Virus record (IMG/VR): IMGVR_UViG_3300025168_000010
Coordinates: 1 to 51,402 of that record
Length of the DNA: 51,402 nucleotides
Direction: 5' to 3' (one strand)
Source of the DNA: a virus
In this document: piece after piece, positions 1-7,296 of the stretch
How the letters are laid out: every line of letters begins with the position of its first letter
Position numbering within the stretch: the stretch's first letter is position 1
Notes under the pieces: generated by a model
Told to the model about the DNA's origin: nothing
Databases searched by the model: none
Seen by the model: only the letters and a program-made list of their open reading frames with translations
Program-made: the position numbers and the translations under genes

Positions 1-127
1 CTAAACAAAGTGGGAGAAGGGAACAGTGCTCAATAAATACAAGGCAGAGTTGGTAGAGGTTGGCGTTGTTTCAAATGAAGCAGTGCTTAACCTAATCAAT
101 TCATTAAACCGTGGGCCTATATCTACA
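1..127. repeat. Terminal direct repeat, left copy (127 bp)
   Basis: These 127 bases are identical to positions 51276-51402; identity stops where the window ends. The copy includes the last codons of the gene ending at 51311, the ribosome binding site GGGAGAAGG and the start of the gene at 26. An exact overlap of 127 bases is what a de Bruijn assembler run at k=127 leaves at the ends of a circular contig, so this is probably an assembly overlap showing completeness rather than a physical terminal repeat. Confidence 0.95.
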
Positions 128-343
128 CTGGAAACACCTACGAGACTTGTGTGTGGTGCAGGGGTATCACCATTAGACGCTGGTAGGGCGGCACTAAGAG
201 AGGCTTCGACCTCGGTAGGGGGGTTAGATATCTCAAGTAAAACATACGACAGGATAGCGGTGCTGTCCCCAGTAGAGTTCATAGACCCAGACTTAATGAA
301 GTATGTCTGTATAGTTGTATGCCAACCTATTAGTGACCAGTAG
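26..343 (+). CDS. Hypothetical protein, 105 aa, GTG start
   Basis: The frame opens with GTG at 26, a few bases after the strong Shine-Dalgarno GGGAGAAGG. No in-frame ATG exists nearby. On the circle it overlaps the stop codon of the preceding gene (GTGCTCAATAA shared), so the two are probably translationally coupled. The protein is soluble, without a recognised domain or membrane segment, and has a Gly/Ala-rich middle. Its 3' end runs 14 bp into the convergent endolysin gene. Function unknown. Confidence 0.7.
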   Translation: MLNKYKAELVEVGVVSNEAVLNLINSLNRGPISTLETPTRLVCGAGVSPLDAGRAALREASTSVGGLDISSKTYDRIAVLSPVEFIDPDLMKYVCIVVCQPISDQ

Positions 344-1091
344 CCTTAAGCAGTGCGGCCTCGGTAAAGCGGCCACGTATCCCGTCCACAACAAGTCCAC
401 CATTCTTTCGTTGGAACATAGTCAGAGCGGTTCGGCTAAGCGTCCCCCATACACCATCAACGGGTATCCCGTAATCCAGTTCGTTCAATGCCATTTGCCA
501 ATCTTCTACTGAAGATAGAGACTTCAGTGCTGGGAGAAGTGAGGTCATGTTGTCGGCTAACGCTGATAATAGATCACCTGGACATTGAGTCGGACTAAAG
601 TTGTGATGTCCCCATAGACTATTAACGGAACAACCAAGCACATTATACAATGACGTAGGTATATACTTGTGCATGGTCTCACCTGTGAGGTGGCTCCATA
701 GTGTTAGCAGTGCGAGTAACTGGGCCATCGGCACTCCCGTATTACCTTCACTTCCGTAGTTACCAGAACATACAATAGCCAAGAAGTTCTTATTAGGTTG
801 TGTGTTTGGTATCGGGACACTGTGACCACCCTGAGAATGAGTGATACTCTCAAGGTCATTCGCCCAGTACACAGTCCCAGTCTTATCTATAAAGAAAGTA
901 TAGAGTAGGCCAGCGCAACCGTCCTTACATACATGGTTAGGTGACACATGATACTTGGCTACGTTCTCAATGTAAGACTCTGAAGCAGTATGGTGTATCA
1001 CTCCACCCTTGATATCCTTTACCTCTCTTCGATTAAACCTTTTAGTCTTATGAGTTGGTAATGAATCTCTTGAGTCTACAAACTTAAACAT
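330..1091 (-). CDS. Endolysin: N-acetylmuramoyl-L-alanine amidase with peptidoglycan-binding domain
   Basis: The protein would cut the amide bond between muramic acid and the stem peptide at the end of infection. The N-terminal domain (about residues 28-180) is of the Amidase_2/PGRP type: GVIHHTAS near residue 30 supplies a zinc histidine, and GHHNFSPTQCPGD near 160-172 supplies the second histidine and the cysteine ligand. Residues about 195-250 form a PG_binding_1-like repeat (DGVWGTLSRTALTMFQ). The start at 1091 (MFKFVDS, 253 aa) is preferred because TTGGGGAT precedes it. The frame stays open upstream to 1274, but that part lies in the structured leader and has no ribosome binding site. 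There is no signal peptide, so a holin would be needed; a candidate lies across the circle junction at 50706-50903. Confidence 0.9.
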   Translation of the reverse strand: MFKFVDSRDSLPTHKTKRFNRREVKDIKGGVIHHTASESYIENVAKYHVSPNHVCKDGCAGLLYTFFIDKTGTVYWANDLESITHSQGGHSVPIPNTQPNKNFLAIVCSGNYGSEGNTGVPMAQLLALLTLWSHLTGETMHKYIPTSLYNVLGCSVNSLWGHHNFSPTQCPGDLLSALADNMTSLLPALKSLSSVEDWQMALNELDYGIPVDGVWGTLSRTALTMFQRKNGGLVVDGIRGRFTEAALLKATGH

Positions 1092-1286
1092 ATAATCCCC
1101 AATGGTATACATGCGTATAATATAAATAGGGCTGCTGCGCAAGTCGCTTAGGCCAGAGCAAGCCGCGTGAGGCAAACCAGTGTGCGTCGGACTGATTTGC
1201 GGAAATCGTTTGACAGCCGATGGCTGCCGCGATACTTGCCGCTCGTCACGTCGATGTGATGCAACGAATCTCAATCAGGAGAACTT
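1092..1286 (+). promoter_or_regulatory. Divergent intergenic region and structured leader of the 1287 gene
   Basis: This 195-bp spacer separates the minus-strand endolysin from the plus-strand early genes. It holds an AT-rich stretch with a perfect TATAAT at 1116-1121. The rest is more GC-rich than its surroundings and foldable, for example CAGCC-GAT-GGCTG near 1217-1229 and TCACGTCGATGTGA near 1248. TTGACA at 1213-1218 resembles a -35 box, but only a weak GATACT follows about 15 bases later. A structured untranslated leader or small RNA is plausible. The element boundaries are not established. Confidence 0.45.
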
Positions 1287-2513
1287 ATGAACGCAGTAAA
1301 TGTACGAAGAGAAAGCCTTACACTAGACCCTAGAACTTTAGTTAACTACCGATTAGGTGCTAAAGGAGCAGTGCTTAGCAGTAAAGGATACAGCAAAAAC
1401 CTAGACAACCCTTTGCTTCTTAATCAAATTAGAACAATGATTAAGTCTGTCGAAGATAAACAAGAAGCCAAAGACCTTCAGCGTGAAGGAAGAATGCTTC
1501 AACTATCTATCGAGAACGGACGTGCTTATGGCACAGTGTTCTACCGTGACCGAGTAGATGAGAAGATGCCATTCACTAAGACAGCATTCCAACAACTACT
1601 TGGATATGTTGGTGGCGTTAACATGAATGATATGAAACATAACTGGGCAGTCAGTGACCGAGGAGACAAGATAACTTCAGCACTATACGCTCATTGTTCT
1701 ATCGACATAGAAGAAATCTTTATGGTTAGGACTATGCTACGACAGGGACAGCGAGTCATTCGTTCTGTTCATAAAGCAGGGCACAACAACTGCTACCAAC
1801 CATTCAGTCATCTTCAGTTAGTTGATGATCTTATTGCTGGCGCACCAGAGTTTGCAGATGCTCCCATCTTAGGCTTCCACTTAAATGATAATGGTGTACG
1901 ATTAACTCTTGCTTCACCAGAGATAGAGAACGGATACGTTGAACATCAAAACATCAATGGCATTGATGTAAACAAACCAGTCAAGACATTCTCTCTGGGC
2001 AACTCAGAGACAGGACAAGGTTCGCTACGTATTGACGGCGGCATTCATACTTGGGTTTGTTCTAACGGAATGTACTCATACAACAAAGAGTTCTCTAAGT
2101 CTACACCTCACCGTGGCAAGAGTGAGCGTCTAACTGGCTGGTTCACTGGAGCAATCGAAGATGTTCTTACTGCACAGCATGGTGTCTTAGATAGATACGA
2201 ACAGGCTTTGGATACTTACATTGATGATATCCATAGTTTCACACAGGAGATGTTCAAGCAAGCAGCAACCAAGTCGAGACATTCAATCGCAAACAACAAA
2301 GATATCATTAACGATATTAAGACATACGGCTTGTACGATGAGACTACACCGCAGAACAATAGCGTTGCACAAGTTTCACAGGCTGTTGCATTGATTGCAC
2401 AGAAGCAAGACTTTGCAGGTGAGAGATTGCTTGAAGAGATTGCTATGGATATACTATACAAGGGAACAAACATGGCTGTCGATGGACGAATCATCATGCC
2501 AGTTGAAGCCTAA
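1287..2513 (+). CDS. DUF932-like phage protein, 408 aa
   Basis: ATG at 1287 follows a clear AGGAG. The protein is soluble and uniform in composition. The central motif WVCSNGM (about residues 255-261), between a beta-rich half and a helical C-terminal half, resembles the CTNG-type motif of the DUF932 family (phage/plasmid-like protein family). That resemblance is by eye and the assignment is tentative; the biochemical role of the family is not settled. It is the largest gene of the early region, has a long structured leader, and is followed by a second foldable spacer. Both suggest regulated or high expression. Confidence 0.65.
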   Translation: MNAVNVRRESLTLDPRTLVNYRLGAKGAVLSSKGYSKNLDNPLLLNQIRTMIKSVEDKQEAKDLQREGRMLQLSIENGRAYGTVFYRDRVDEKMPFTKTAFQQLLGYVGGVNMNDMKHNWAVSDRGDKITSALYAHCSIDIEEIFMVRTMLRQGQRVIRSVHKAGHNNCYQPFSHLQLVDDLIAGAPEFADAPILGFHLNDNGVRLTLASPEIENGYVEHQNINGIDVNKPVKTFSLGNSETGQGSLRIDGGIHTWVCSNGMYSYNKEFSKSTPHRGKSERLTGWFTGAIEDVLTAQHGVLDRYEQALDTYIDDIHSFTQEMFKQAATKSRHSIANNKDIINDIKTYGLYDETTPQNNSVAQVSQAVALIAQKQDFAGERLLEEIAMDILYKGTNMAVDGRIIMPVEA

Positions 2514-2611
2514 CGAGTTGCGTCGATGAGCGGGGACGACCAGATAAACGTATTACCCGCCGAGTCGGTGAGAGGCCGACACCTTTAACAATCCAATTAA
2601 GGAGATGAATC
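2514..2611 (+). ncRNA. Possible structured RNA in the spacer between genes
   Basis: Two stacked hairpins can be drawn: GCGGG (2530-2534) with CCCGC (2556-2560), and GTCGG (2564-2568) with CCGAC (2576-2580). The second is followed by CACCTTT. The block is GC-richer than the AT-rich genes that follow. It could be an attenuator, a processing site or a small RNA; this is inference from foldability only. The last 17 bases before the next start (ACAATCCAATTAAGGAG) recur at 2889-2905. Confidence 0.35.
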
Positions 2612-2923
2612 ATGGGAATTAAATTTGAAGTCTGGGCTGAAATTGTAGAGTATGACGAGGAGGCTGACGATTATTTTCACGCGACAGGTGGTGTAATACT
2701 AGATTCAACATACTCATTTGAAGAGGCTAAAAAAATACGAGATAGTATAGTCAACCGAATGACAATAGACTCGGTAATAAAAAACTTAGAAGTTATCCGA
2801 GATGAGACACCGTGTCTTGACTCTGACGCAAAGCGTTGTGGTTGTGAGCGGTTTGATTATGTTCTCGATTTGCTGAGAGAAATTAAAGACAATCCAATTA
2901 AGGAGGTGAGTGATGACAGATAA
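2612..2923 (+). CDS. Hypothetical acidic protein, 103 aa
   Basis: ATG follows AATTAAGGAGATGAATC. The protein is acidic. A beta-rich N-terminal half (KFEVWAEIVEY) is followed by a helix and a C-terminal cysteine cluster (C68, C77, C79), which could bind a metal or be incidental. It overlaps the next gene by 11 bp. It is the first of a string of small overlapping orphan genes of the kind phages express early to act on host proteins. I do not recognise a family. Confidence 0.65.
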   Translation: MGIKFEVWAEIVEYDEEADDYFHATGGVILDSTYSFEEAKKIRDSIVNRMTIDSVIKNLEVIRDETPCLDSDAKRCGCERFDYVLDLLREIKDNPIKEVSDDR

Positions 2924-3182
2924 GTTTAATATTTCTTTAATAGCAGACGAAGTAAAAGAAACCGACGACCAGCCAATCAAGCATTGGGATATTCAATACA
3001 TGATCAGTTGTACGTTTCTAGGAACAAAGGAAGAAGCCCTAATCAAAGCAGAAGATGACGGCGAGTGGTTGTTCGATGAAGCAGAAGGCCAAGGAATGTG
3101 GCTTAAAGAATGTACGGTTTATTATAATGGTGAACCAGAGGAGTGGACGCTTAAGAATCATTTGGGGGTGGAAGATGACTGA
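2913..3182 (+). CDS. Hypothetical acidic protein, 89 aa
   Basis: A GTG at 2910 and an ATG at 2913 are both in frame. The ATG is chosen because AAGGAGG lies at the better distance. The upstream segment AATCCAATTAAGGAG repeats the initiation region of the preceding gene. The product is strongly acidic and Trp-rich (WDIQY, GEWLFDE, EEWTLKNH). It overlaps the previous gene by 11 bp and the next by 8 bp. No domain recognised. Confidence 0.65.
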   Translation: MTDKFNISLIADEVKETDDQPIKHWDIQYMISCTFLGTKEEALIKAEDDGEWLFDEAEGQGMWLKECTVYYNGEPEEWTLKNHLGVEDD

Positions 3183-3387
3183 TATTATTGTACACCACAT
3201 TGGTCACGATAACTCTTGGGCTTTTGTGGAAACTAAAGGGATAAGATTTGAGGTAGGCTTAACTCATGACGAGGACGGCTTATCATCTGTGACTTTCTCA
3301 CCAGTAGAACTGACTGAGGAGGACATGGATCTAATAGAGAATGAAGTAAATACAGAACCAGTAAAGGTGGAGGTGAGTGATGGGTGA
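3175..3387 (+). CDS. Hypothetical acidic protein, 70 aa
   Basis: The frame is open from 3055, but the start at 3175 (MTDIIVHHIG) follows GGGGGTGGAAG and overlaps the preceding stop in the manner of coupled phage genes. The product is acidic and predicted mostly beta with a C-terminal acidic helix. The 3' end carries the ribosome binding site of the next gene (AAGGTGGAGG). Function unknown. Confidence 0.6.
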   Translation: MTDIIVHHIGHDNSWAFVETKGIRFEVGLTHDEDGLSSVTFSPVELTEEDMDLIENEVNTEPVKVEVSDG

Positions 3388-3994
3388 TTTCAAATTAACT
3401 AATGACATAACAGATGCAGACAAAGTATTTCTTGTGTCAGAATACGTTCGCTTAATGGATAGGGAAACTCTCGAAGACGAGATGTATAATGAACTTGAAA
3501 TGAAAGGTGCGCTACATGATATTGAATATTATTTAGATAGTTATTGGTGGCGATTACTAGACAATACAGTCAAGGAGAGGAAAGAAATGGAGAACATATT
3601 CTGGATAGATGCGTTGTATGAGAAGTTAGGAATCTCAGTACGAGACAATCAATACTATGCAACAAGAAAAGATGGCACTAAACTTCGTGTCTATTGGCAT
3701 GGCAGTGATGCGCCTAATGCTCAGACCAAATTAGATATTGCAATACAAGGAGGCTACCATGAACGTGAACGTCCTGTAGAGGAAGACATTCCTGCTTGCT
3801 TAATGTCAAGGAACGGAGAGGTAGATATAACAGACAAAGAGTTTATAACTGAAGCGTTTGAGATAGCGTTCGGAGATGACGCAATCAACAGAGCCTTTTC
3901 AAAGCGAGAAGTGTTGGAAGAACTGATGGGCTTTAGTAAAACAGCGTTGCTGTATGATGATGATAAGGAGGAGTTCAATGCCAGAACTAAATGA
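3380..3994 (+). CDS. Hypothetical protein, 204 aa
   Basis: Start ATG at 3380 rather than the GTG at 3377, because AAGGTGGAGG is then well spaced. The product is an acidic, mostly helical soluble protein (FLVSEYVRLMDRETLEDEM at the N-terminus). It is the largest of the overlapping orphan genes in this part of the genome. No catalytic motif, membrane segment or known domain is visible. It overlaps the next gene by 17 bp. Confidence 0.65.
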   Translation: MGDFKLTNDITDADKVFLVSEYVRLMDRETLEDEMYNELEMKGALHDIEYYLDSYWWRLLDNTVKERKEMENIFWIDALYEKLGISVRDNQYYATRKDGTKLRVYWHGSDAPNAQTKLDIAIQGGYHERERPVEEDIPACLMSRNGEVDITDKEFITEAFEIAFGDDAINRAFSKREVLEELMGFSKTALLYDDDKEEFNARTK

Positions 3995-4223
3995 GTATAT
4001 CCTGCCTATCTACTGGGCTAGTTACATCATCAATGGTGATGCGACTGGGCTACGAGACGGGGAACAAGAAGAGATAGATGAATACTTCAAGAGCGTAGGT
4101 AGCCCCTACATTGTAAGCGTCGGAGATGAGTACTGGTTTGCTCATAGGAATGATGCGACCAAACTAGGTGGAGATGTTTGCTCTTACTATTCATTGAATG
4201 AGTCGGAGGCACTAGATGTGTAA
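3978..4223 (+). CDS. Hypothetical protein, 81 aa
   Basis: ATG at 3978 (MPELNEYILPIYW) follows AAGGAGGAG, which lies inside the end of the preceding gene. The longer frame from 3954 has no suitable binding site. The protein resembles small phage proteins with an aromatic N-terminal helix and a DEYWFAHRNDAT segment, but I do not recognise a family. It overlaps the next gene by 8 bp. Confidence 0.65.
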   Translation: MPELNEYILPIYWASYIINGDATGLRDGEQEEIDEYFKSVGSPYIVSVGDEYWFAHRNDATKLGGDVCSYYSLNESEALDV

Positions 4224-4410
4224 TCCAAAACTAGAAGAGAAAGAACTACCAGAGTCTAGGTACATTGTGACAGGTGTGACACGGACAGGACATAGGTTCA
4301 GAGTTGAGACAGAAAGTTTAATCCACGCATTAGGAATCAATCTTTGGAAGGGGACAGTATGGGAAATTGTTGAGGGACATAGAAAGAAAATCAGAACAGT
4401 ATCTAATTAA
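4216..4410 (+). CDS. Hypothetical protein, 64 aa
   Basis: ATG at 4216 follows GGAGG inside the preceding gene. The small basic protein has a beta-hairpin-like pattern (YIVTGVTRTGHRFRVETES). It is followed by AATTAAGGAG, the binding site of the next small gene. Function unknown. Confidence 0.6.
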   Translation: MCNPKLEEKELPESRYIVTGVTRTGHRFRVETESLIHALGINLWKGTVWEIVEGHRKKIRTVSN

Positions 4411-4419
4411 GGAGAACAC

Positions 4420-4539
4420 ATGGACGCAGTAACAACAGTAATAGTAGGGCTTGCAGCAATCCCTTTGCTTGGACTCATGGGAGTTAAGGCACTACCAATC
4501 ATAGCAATCTTGCTAATCACATTCATTTACTTAGACTAG
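4420..4539 (+). CDS. Small membrane protein, 39 aa
   Basis: A short frame with ATG at 4420 after AATTAAGGAG and stop TAG at 4537-4539. Almost the whole peptide is hydrophobic (TTVIVGLAAIPLLGLMGV, then LPIIAILLITFIYL), giving one or two transmembrane segments with very short tails. The next gene's binding site (TAGGAG) overlaps the stop codon. It may be a small inner-membrane effector; nothing more can be said. Confidence 0.6.
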   Translation: MDAVTTVIVGLAAIPLLGLMGVKALPIIAILLITFIYLD

Positions 4540-4548
4540 GAGTCAATC

Positions 4549-4956
4549 ATGAGAACAACACAAGAGTTAATCGGAATAACAATGACAGCACTGACAGCAT
4601 TGAGCAATCATATCAAGGAGAACACTCATCTATATGAGGACTTTGATGTTGCTATGGATAACCAGAAGGAGGCTAATGAAATCTCAGACGGAGAAGAGTT
4701 AGACGAACTAATCAAAGTAAACTCTTTAGATGTAGACGAACTTAACAAAGAGTTTCCACCTCAGCAGTACACTGATGGTCACGTACTAGAAGTAATGAAG
4801 GAACGTTTAGACAAACCAGAGGAAGGAAAGATCTATAGTCTACACAAACTTTCAGAGACTAAAGAGTGGAGCAAGTCTGAAGTTATCGAGGACGTTCAAT
4901 TGCATGACGTTGAGATGACTGAGGTAGATCTCGATGATCTGTTTAACGGACTTTAA
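4549..4956 (+). CDS. Hypothetical acidic protein, 135 aa
   Basis: ATG at 4549 follows TAGGAGTCAATC. The product is very acidic, helical and low in aromatics, with a run of Asp/Glu at the C-terminus (EVDLDDLFNGL). The last residues resemble the terminal tail of the 167-aa protein at 6541 (FDDLLAGL): both end in an acidic patch followed by a hydrophobic L-x-x-G-L. That could be a shared docking peptide. It is the last gene before the 435-bp non-coding block. Confidence 0.65.
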   Translation: MRTTQELIGITMTALTALSNHIKENTHLYEDFDVAMDNQKEANEISDGEELDELIKVNSLDVDELNKEFPPQQYTDGHVLEVMKERLDKPEEGKIYSLHKLSETKEWSKSEVIEDVQLHDVEMTEVDLDDLFNGL

Positions 4957-4971
4957 CCACTAGATAGAACA

Positions 4972-5037
4972 GTCATTCCCTGTAAGATAACTATGATCTT
5001 CTACTATAGATTAGAGTTAATACTTACAGGGAGTGAC
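4972..5037. repeat. Inverted repeat, 14 of 15 bp matching, 36-nt spacer
   Basis: GTCATTCCCTGTAAG at 4972-4986 is answered by CTTACAGGGAGTGAC at 5023-5037, with a single mismatch. The spacer is AT-rich and contains CTACTATAG. The arms lie just after the stop of the 135-aa gene. The stem lacks a U-tract, so it is not a normal terminator. Confidence 0.8.
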
Positions 5038-5173
5038 ACCCCACCTAAACGTTGTACTGCTAGGCACACAGTCTTAGCCTGGAACATTCATCTGAACAAC
5101 TGTTGAATCGTTGACAACAACATTTAGTTTGACTGATGCGCAAGGCCGCGTCGGAGTTGTCGGAATATTTTAA

Positions 5174-5252
5174 CGTCGGTTCGGTCGTCATATAGAACAT
5201 TCATTCTAATGTTTGTTCAAATGTTTCGTCGTCAGTTCGGTCGTCGTATAGA
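5174..5252. repeat. Pair of 23-bp direct repeats around a palindrome
   Basis: CGTCGGTTCGGTCGTCATAT at 5174 and CGTCAGTTCGGTCGTCGTAT at 5230 begin two 23-bp units that both continue AGA and differ at only two positions. The AT-rich stretch between them contains AACATT-cattct-AATGTT (5197-5214). This arrangement resembles iterons or paired protein-binding sites. Confidence 0.75.
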
Positions 5253-5322
5253 TACGATACGGAGTGGGATAGGAACTGACTCAGTTTCATTAGCAATGCT
5301 TACGCATTGAATTTAGCAGCAG

Positions 5323-5373
5323 TAACCTTCGCTCCGCTACGGTTCTTTCTTTTGTGTATTAATTAATAATACA
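5323..5373 (+). repeat. Early-region cassette, copy 1
   Basis: The cassette has two parts. TAACCTTCGCTCCGCTACGG, continuing TT (5323-5344), has complementary AACC/GGTT ends. After a T-rich gap comes the near-palindrome TGTATTAATTAATAATACA (5355-5373). The next gene starts 19 bases later. Copies 2 and 3 lie at 7341-7390 and 7970-8019, always just upstream of a small gene, so a promoter or operator role is likely. Confidence 0.85.
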
Positions 5374-5391
5374 TTTAACTAGGAGAGAAGA

Positions 5392-5661
5392 ATGCTAAGC
5401 AAAGAAACCATAGCAATACATGAACCCAATTTGAGTCTATCAGATTACCCTGACCAACTCAAAGTAACAGAGACCGCTGTTGATACAGAGACATACAATA
5501 AGATGAGGTATAAAGCGCGACGTGCTGGCATGTTGCAAGATGTACACGCATCTTATGAGTACTTCGTATCAACAGGTAAGTCACCATCATTAGCAGCCTA
5601 CCTTGCATTAGCAGAGTGGGAACTTGCTACCATCCCGAACCTAAACAAAGGAGATAAGTAA
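5392..5661 (+). CDS. Hypothetical protein, 89 aa
   Basis: ATG at 5392 follows AGGAGAGAAGA. It is the first gene behind cassette copy 1. The sequence has a helical C-terminal half (SYEYFVSTGKSPSLAAYLAL), reminiscent of small phage proteins but of no family I can name. The stop TAA shares its last base with the ATG of the next gene. Confidence 0.65.
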   Translation: MLSKETIAIHEPNLSLSDYPDQLKVTETAVDTETYNKMRYKARRAGMLQDVHASYEYFVSTGKSPSLAAYLALAEWELATIPNLNKGDK

Positions 5662-6143
5662 TGGAAGAAGTCACAGACCTAATGGGAATCACAGGTGAAA
5701 CTACTGTAGAAGAGGAGGTAAAAGTTGAAGTCACAATCGAATACAATGAAGTCAATATATATAAAGATGTAGAAGTTCAAGCAGAAATTCAACTAGGCTG
5801 GGAAGAAGTTAAGGAACACATCCTTGATGGTATTCATTTCAAGGACTACCCAAGTGTACAAATGGTTCTCATGCAATGGGCAGCCGACGTCGCTGTGTCC
5901 TACATGTCATTCATGACAGAAGCGAAAGACCAGGAATACATGAACGTCAAAGGAGAACTGAGAGACACAGTGGCTTCATTCTCTAGGGTTCAAGGACAAC
6001 TACTAGATCTACGACAACAAGTCGTGGGTTCATCACCGTCATTTACACCAGAGGAAGTACTAGAACGCCTCAAGGAAATGACGAACAATTCAGATAAGTA
6101 CGAAGCAATGGTGCTGAGTGCTACACAACAAGACAAGGAGTAA
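5661..6143 (+). CDS. Hypothetical acidic protein, 160 aa
   Basis: ATG at 5661 overlaps the preceding stop (TAATG) and is preceded by AAAGGAGATAAG. The N-terminal third is acidic and Val/Glu-rich with a beta-strand pattern. The C-terminal half is helical and probably coiled (VASFSRVQGQLLDLRQQVV, then EEVLERLKEMTNNSDKYEAM). Function unknown. The next gene follows 3 bases after the stop. Confidence 0.65.
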   Translation: MEEVTDLMGITGETTVEEEVKVEVTIEYNEVNIYKDVEVQAEIQLGWEEVKEHILDGIHFKDYPSVQMVLMQWAADVAVSYMSFMTEAKDQEYMNVKGELRDTVASFSRVQGQLLDLRQQVVGSSPSFTPEEVLERLKEMTNNSDKYEAMVLSATQQDKE

Positions 6144-6146
6144 GAC

Positions 6147-6449
6147 ATGTGGAAATTAAAGACACCCACAAGGGAAGCAATCTTCAATTCATTAAAGCCA
6201 GCATTAGTAGTTGTTGTACAAGAAAAAGAAGAGATGATTACAACAATCAAAATGAATAAGTTCAGCAGCCGTAAAAGTAACTACCTATCATGGGAAGTTA
6301 GTTACATGCTCGACAACGAAACATCTAAAGTGGTAAAAGAACACGCCGACTCTTACAACAGCAGATCATCATACGTTTTTGAAGTAAACGTCCATGATGT
6401 CAGATCGAAGCATGGAATGACAGACGAAAGTCATCCAAAACCAGAGTAA
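6147..6449 (+). CDS. Hypothetical protein, 100 aa
   Basis: ATG at 6147 follows CAAGGAGTAAGAC, which includes the previous stop. The protein is basic at its start and beta-rich (YLSWEVSYMLDNETSKVV). No domain recognised. A GGACA/TGTCC hairpin with a T-rich tail begins 15 bases after the stop, so this gene probably closes the unit started by cassette copy 1. Confidence 0.65.
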   Translation: MWKLKTPTREAIFNSLKPALVVVVQEKEEMITTIKMNKFSSRKSNYLSWEVSYMLDNETSKVVKEHADSYNSRSSYVFEVNVHDVRSKHGMTDESHPKPE

Positions 6450-6463
6450 GTTACCAGTGCTTT

Positions 6464-6495
6464 GGACATCGGCTCACGCAGTCGGTGTCCTTTGT
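6464..6495 (+). terminator. Probable Rho-independent terminator
   Basis: GGACATCGG at 6464 pairs with TCGGTGTCC ending at 6490 (GGACA/TGTCC plus an inner CG pair), followed by TTTGTT. A second small hairpin, TCTGCT-aatttc-AGCAGA, follows at 6496-6513. The U-tract is short, so read-through is possible. Confidence 0.55.
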
Positions 6496-6540
6496 TCTGC
6501 TAATTTCAGCAGAGAGATAGAAACTAACTAGGAGATAAAC

Positions 6541-7044
6541 ATGTCAGACATCGTAACAGAACTAAACAACTACGTAACAATCCGTTCATTCGAGAATGCT
6601 AAAGGAGAGACAGTCAAGTACATAGCAGGCCCAGACCTTAAGTCAGCCAAGCCTAACAACTTACTACGCGCTATGATTGAAAAAGGAATCACAGCAAAAG
6701 AACTTCTTCAGATGGTAGAGACACCAAAGAAGACAGCAAGTAAAGGGCGAGCAGTTGGTAACGCTGTAGGTATCCAGCCAGTAGTAGACAAACTCAAGTC
6801 ACTACCAGAGAGTAAGCAAATCGTATTGCTATCACGCTTAAGTGAAGAGCAAGCACGACTCGTTGACCTTAACCTACGAGGCAAGAAAGGTTCTAACAGT
6901 GGACCAAAGATGAATCCAGTCAAAGTCCTAAGTACTATACTTAACAGTCTCGGACTTGAGTACCAAGTCACGCCAGACCTGGAGATGATTAAGGTCGGGC
7001 TAGAATCAGACCTTTACTTCGACGACCTACTCGCAGGACTTTAA
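6541..7044 (+). CDS. Hypothetical protein, 167 aa
   Basis: ATG at 6541 follows CTAGGAGATAAAC. The protein is mixed-charge, mostly helical and soluble, with a basic Gly/Ser linker (LRGKKGSNSGPK, about residues 116-127) between two domains. It ends with an acidic tail YFDDLLAGL similar in character to the end of the 135-aa protein at 4549. No family recognised. A weak hairpin, GCGGA-atcata-TCCGC (7059-7074), follows. Confidence 0.65.
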   Translation: MSDIVTELNNYVTIRSFENAKGETVKYIAGPDLKSAKPNNLLRAMIEKGITAKELLQMVETPKKTASKGRAVGNAVGIQPVVDKLKSLPESKQIVLLSRLSEEQARLVDLNLRGKKGSNSGPKMNPVKVLSTILNSLGLEYQVTPDLEMIKVGLESDLYFDDLLAGL

Positions 7045-7122
7045 GTTGGACTTCCTATGCGGAATCATATCCGCCGTAGTCTTAAGTATCATAGTATCGC
7101 CGTACATTAGAGAGGTAATGAG

Positions 7123-7284
7123 ATGAGTATATCACTAGAGAAAAGCAAGGCATCAGTAGAAAAGAAACGCGCAACCAAAGCAGAGAAGCGACAGGCAAAG
7201 CGCGAAGGTCGTTCCATCAAGCAACAACTAGAGATAGCACATGCAGGATGGTTAGCACAACTGCGAACAATCTCTAAACAATAG
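7123..7284 (+). CDS. Small highly basic protein, 53 aa
   Basis: ATG at 7123 follows AGAGAGGTAATGAG. The peptide is lysine- and arginine-rich with a long amphipathic helix (KASVEKKRATKAEKRQAKRE) and a C-terminal aromatic segment (AGWLAQLRTI). Such small basic phage proteins often bind nucleic acid, but that is inference. A strong terminator starts 12 bases after the stop, which supports a real transcribed gene. Confidence 0.65.
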   Translation: MSISLEKSKASVEKKRATKAEKRQAKREGRSIKQQLEIAHAGWLAQLRTISKQ

Positions 7285-7296
7285 ACACATAACTAA

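Larger units (their letters stand above)
4957..5391. other. Non-coding repeat-rich block (candidate origin or control region)
   Basis: No open frame with a plausible start lies in these 435 bases. In order it holds: an imperfect 15-bp inverted repeat (4972-5037); an AGGC/GCCT hairpin near 5070; TTGACA near 5111; two 23-bp direct repeats (5174-5196 and 5230-5252) with an AACATT-cattct-AATGTT palindrome between them; and the first copy of the three-copy cassette (5323-5373). The density of repeats suits a replication origin, an operator cluster or a recombination site. None is proven by the sequence alone. Confidence 0.6.

Noticed and set aside
1-282. 93-codon minus-strand frame
   Set aside because: It is the mirror of the plus-strand 105-aa gene, has no binding site and crosses the assembly overlap.
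1092-1274. N-terminal extension of the endolysin frame
   Set aside because: It lies in a structured, GC-rich leader, has no binding site, and encodes no domain. GGGGA stands before the 1091 start.
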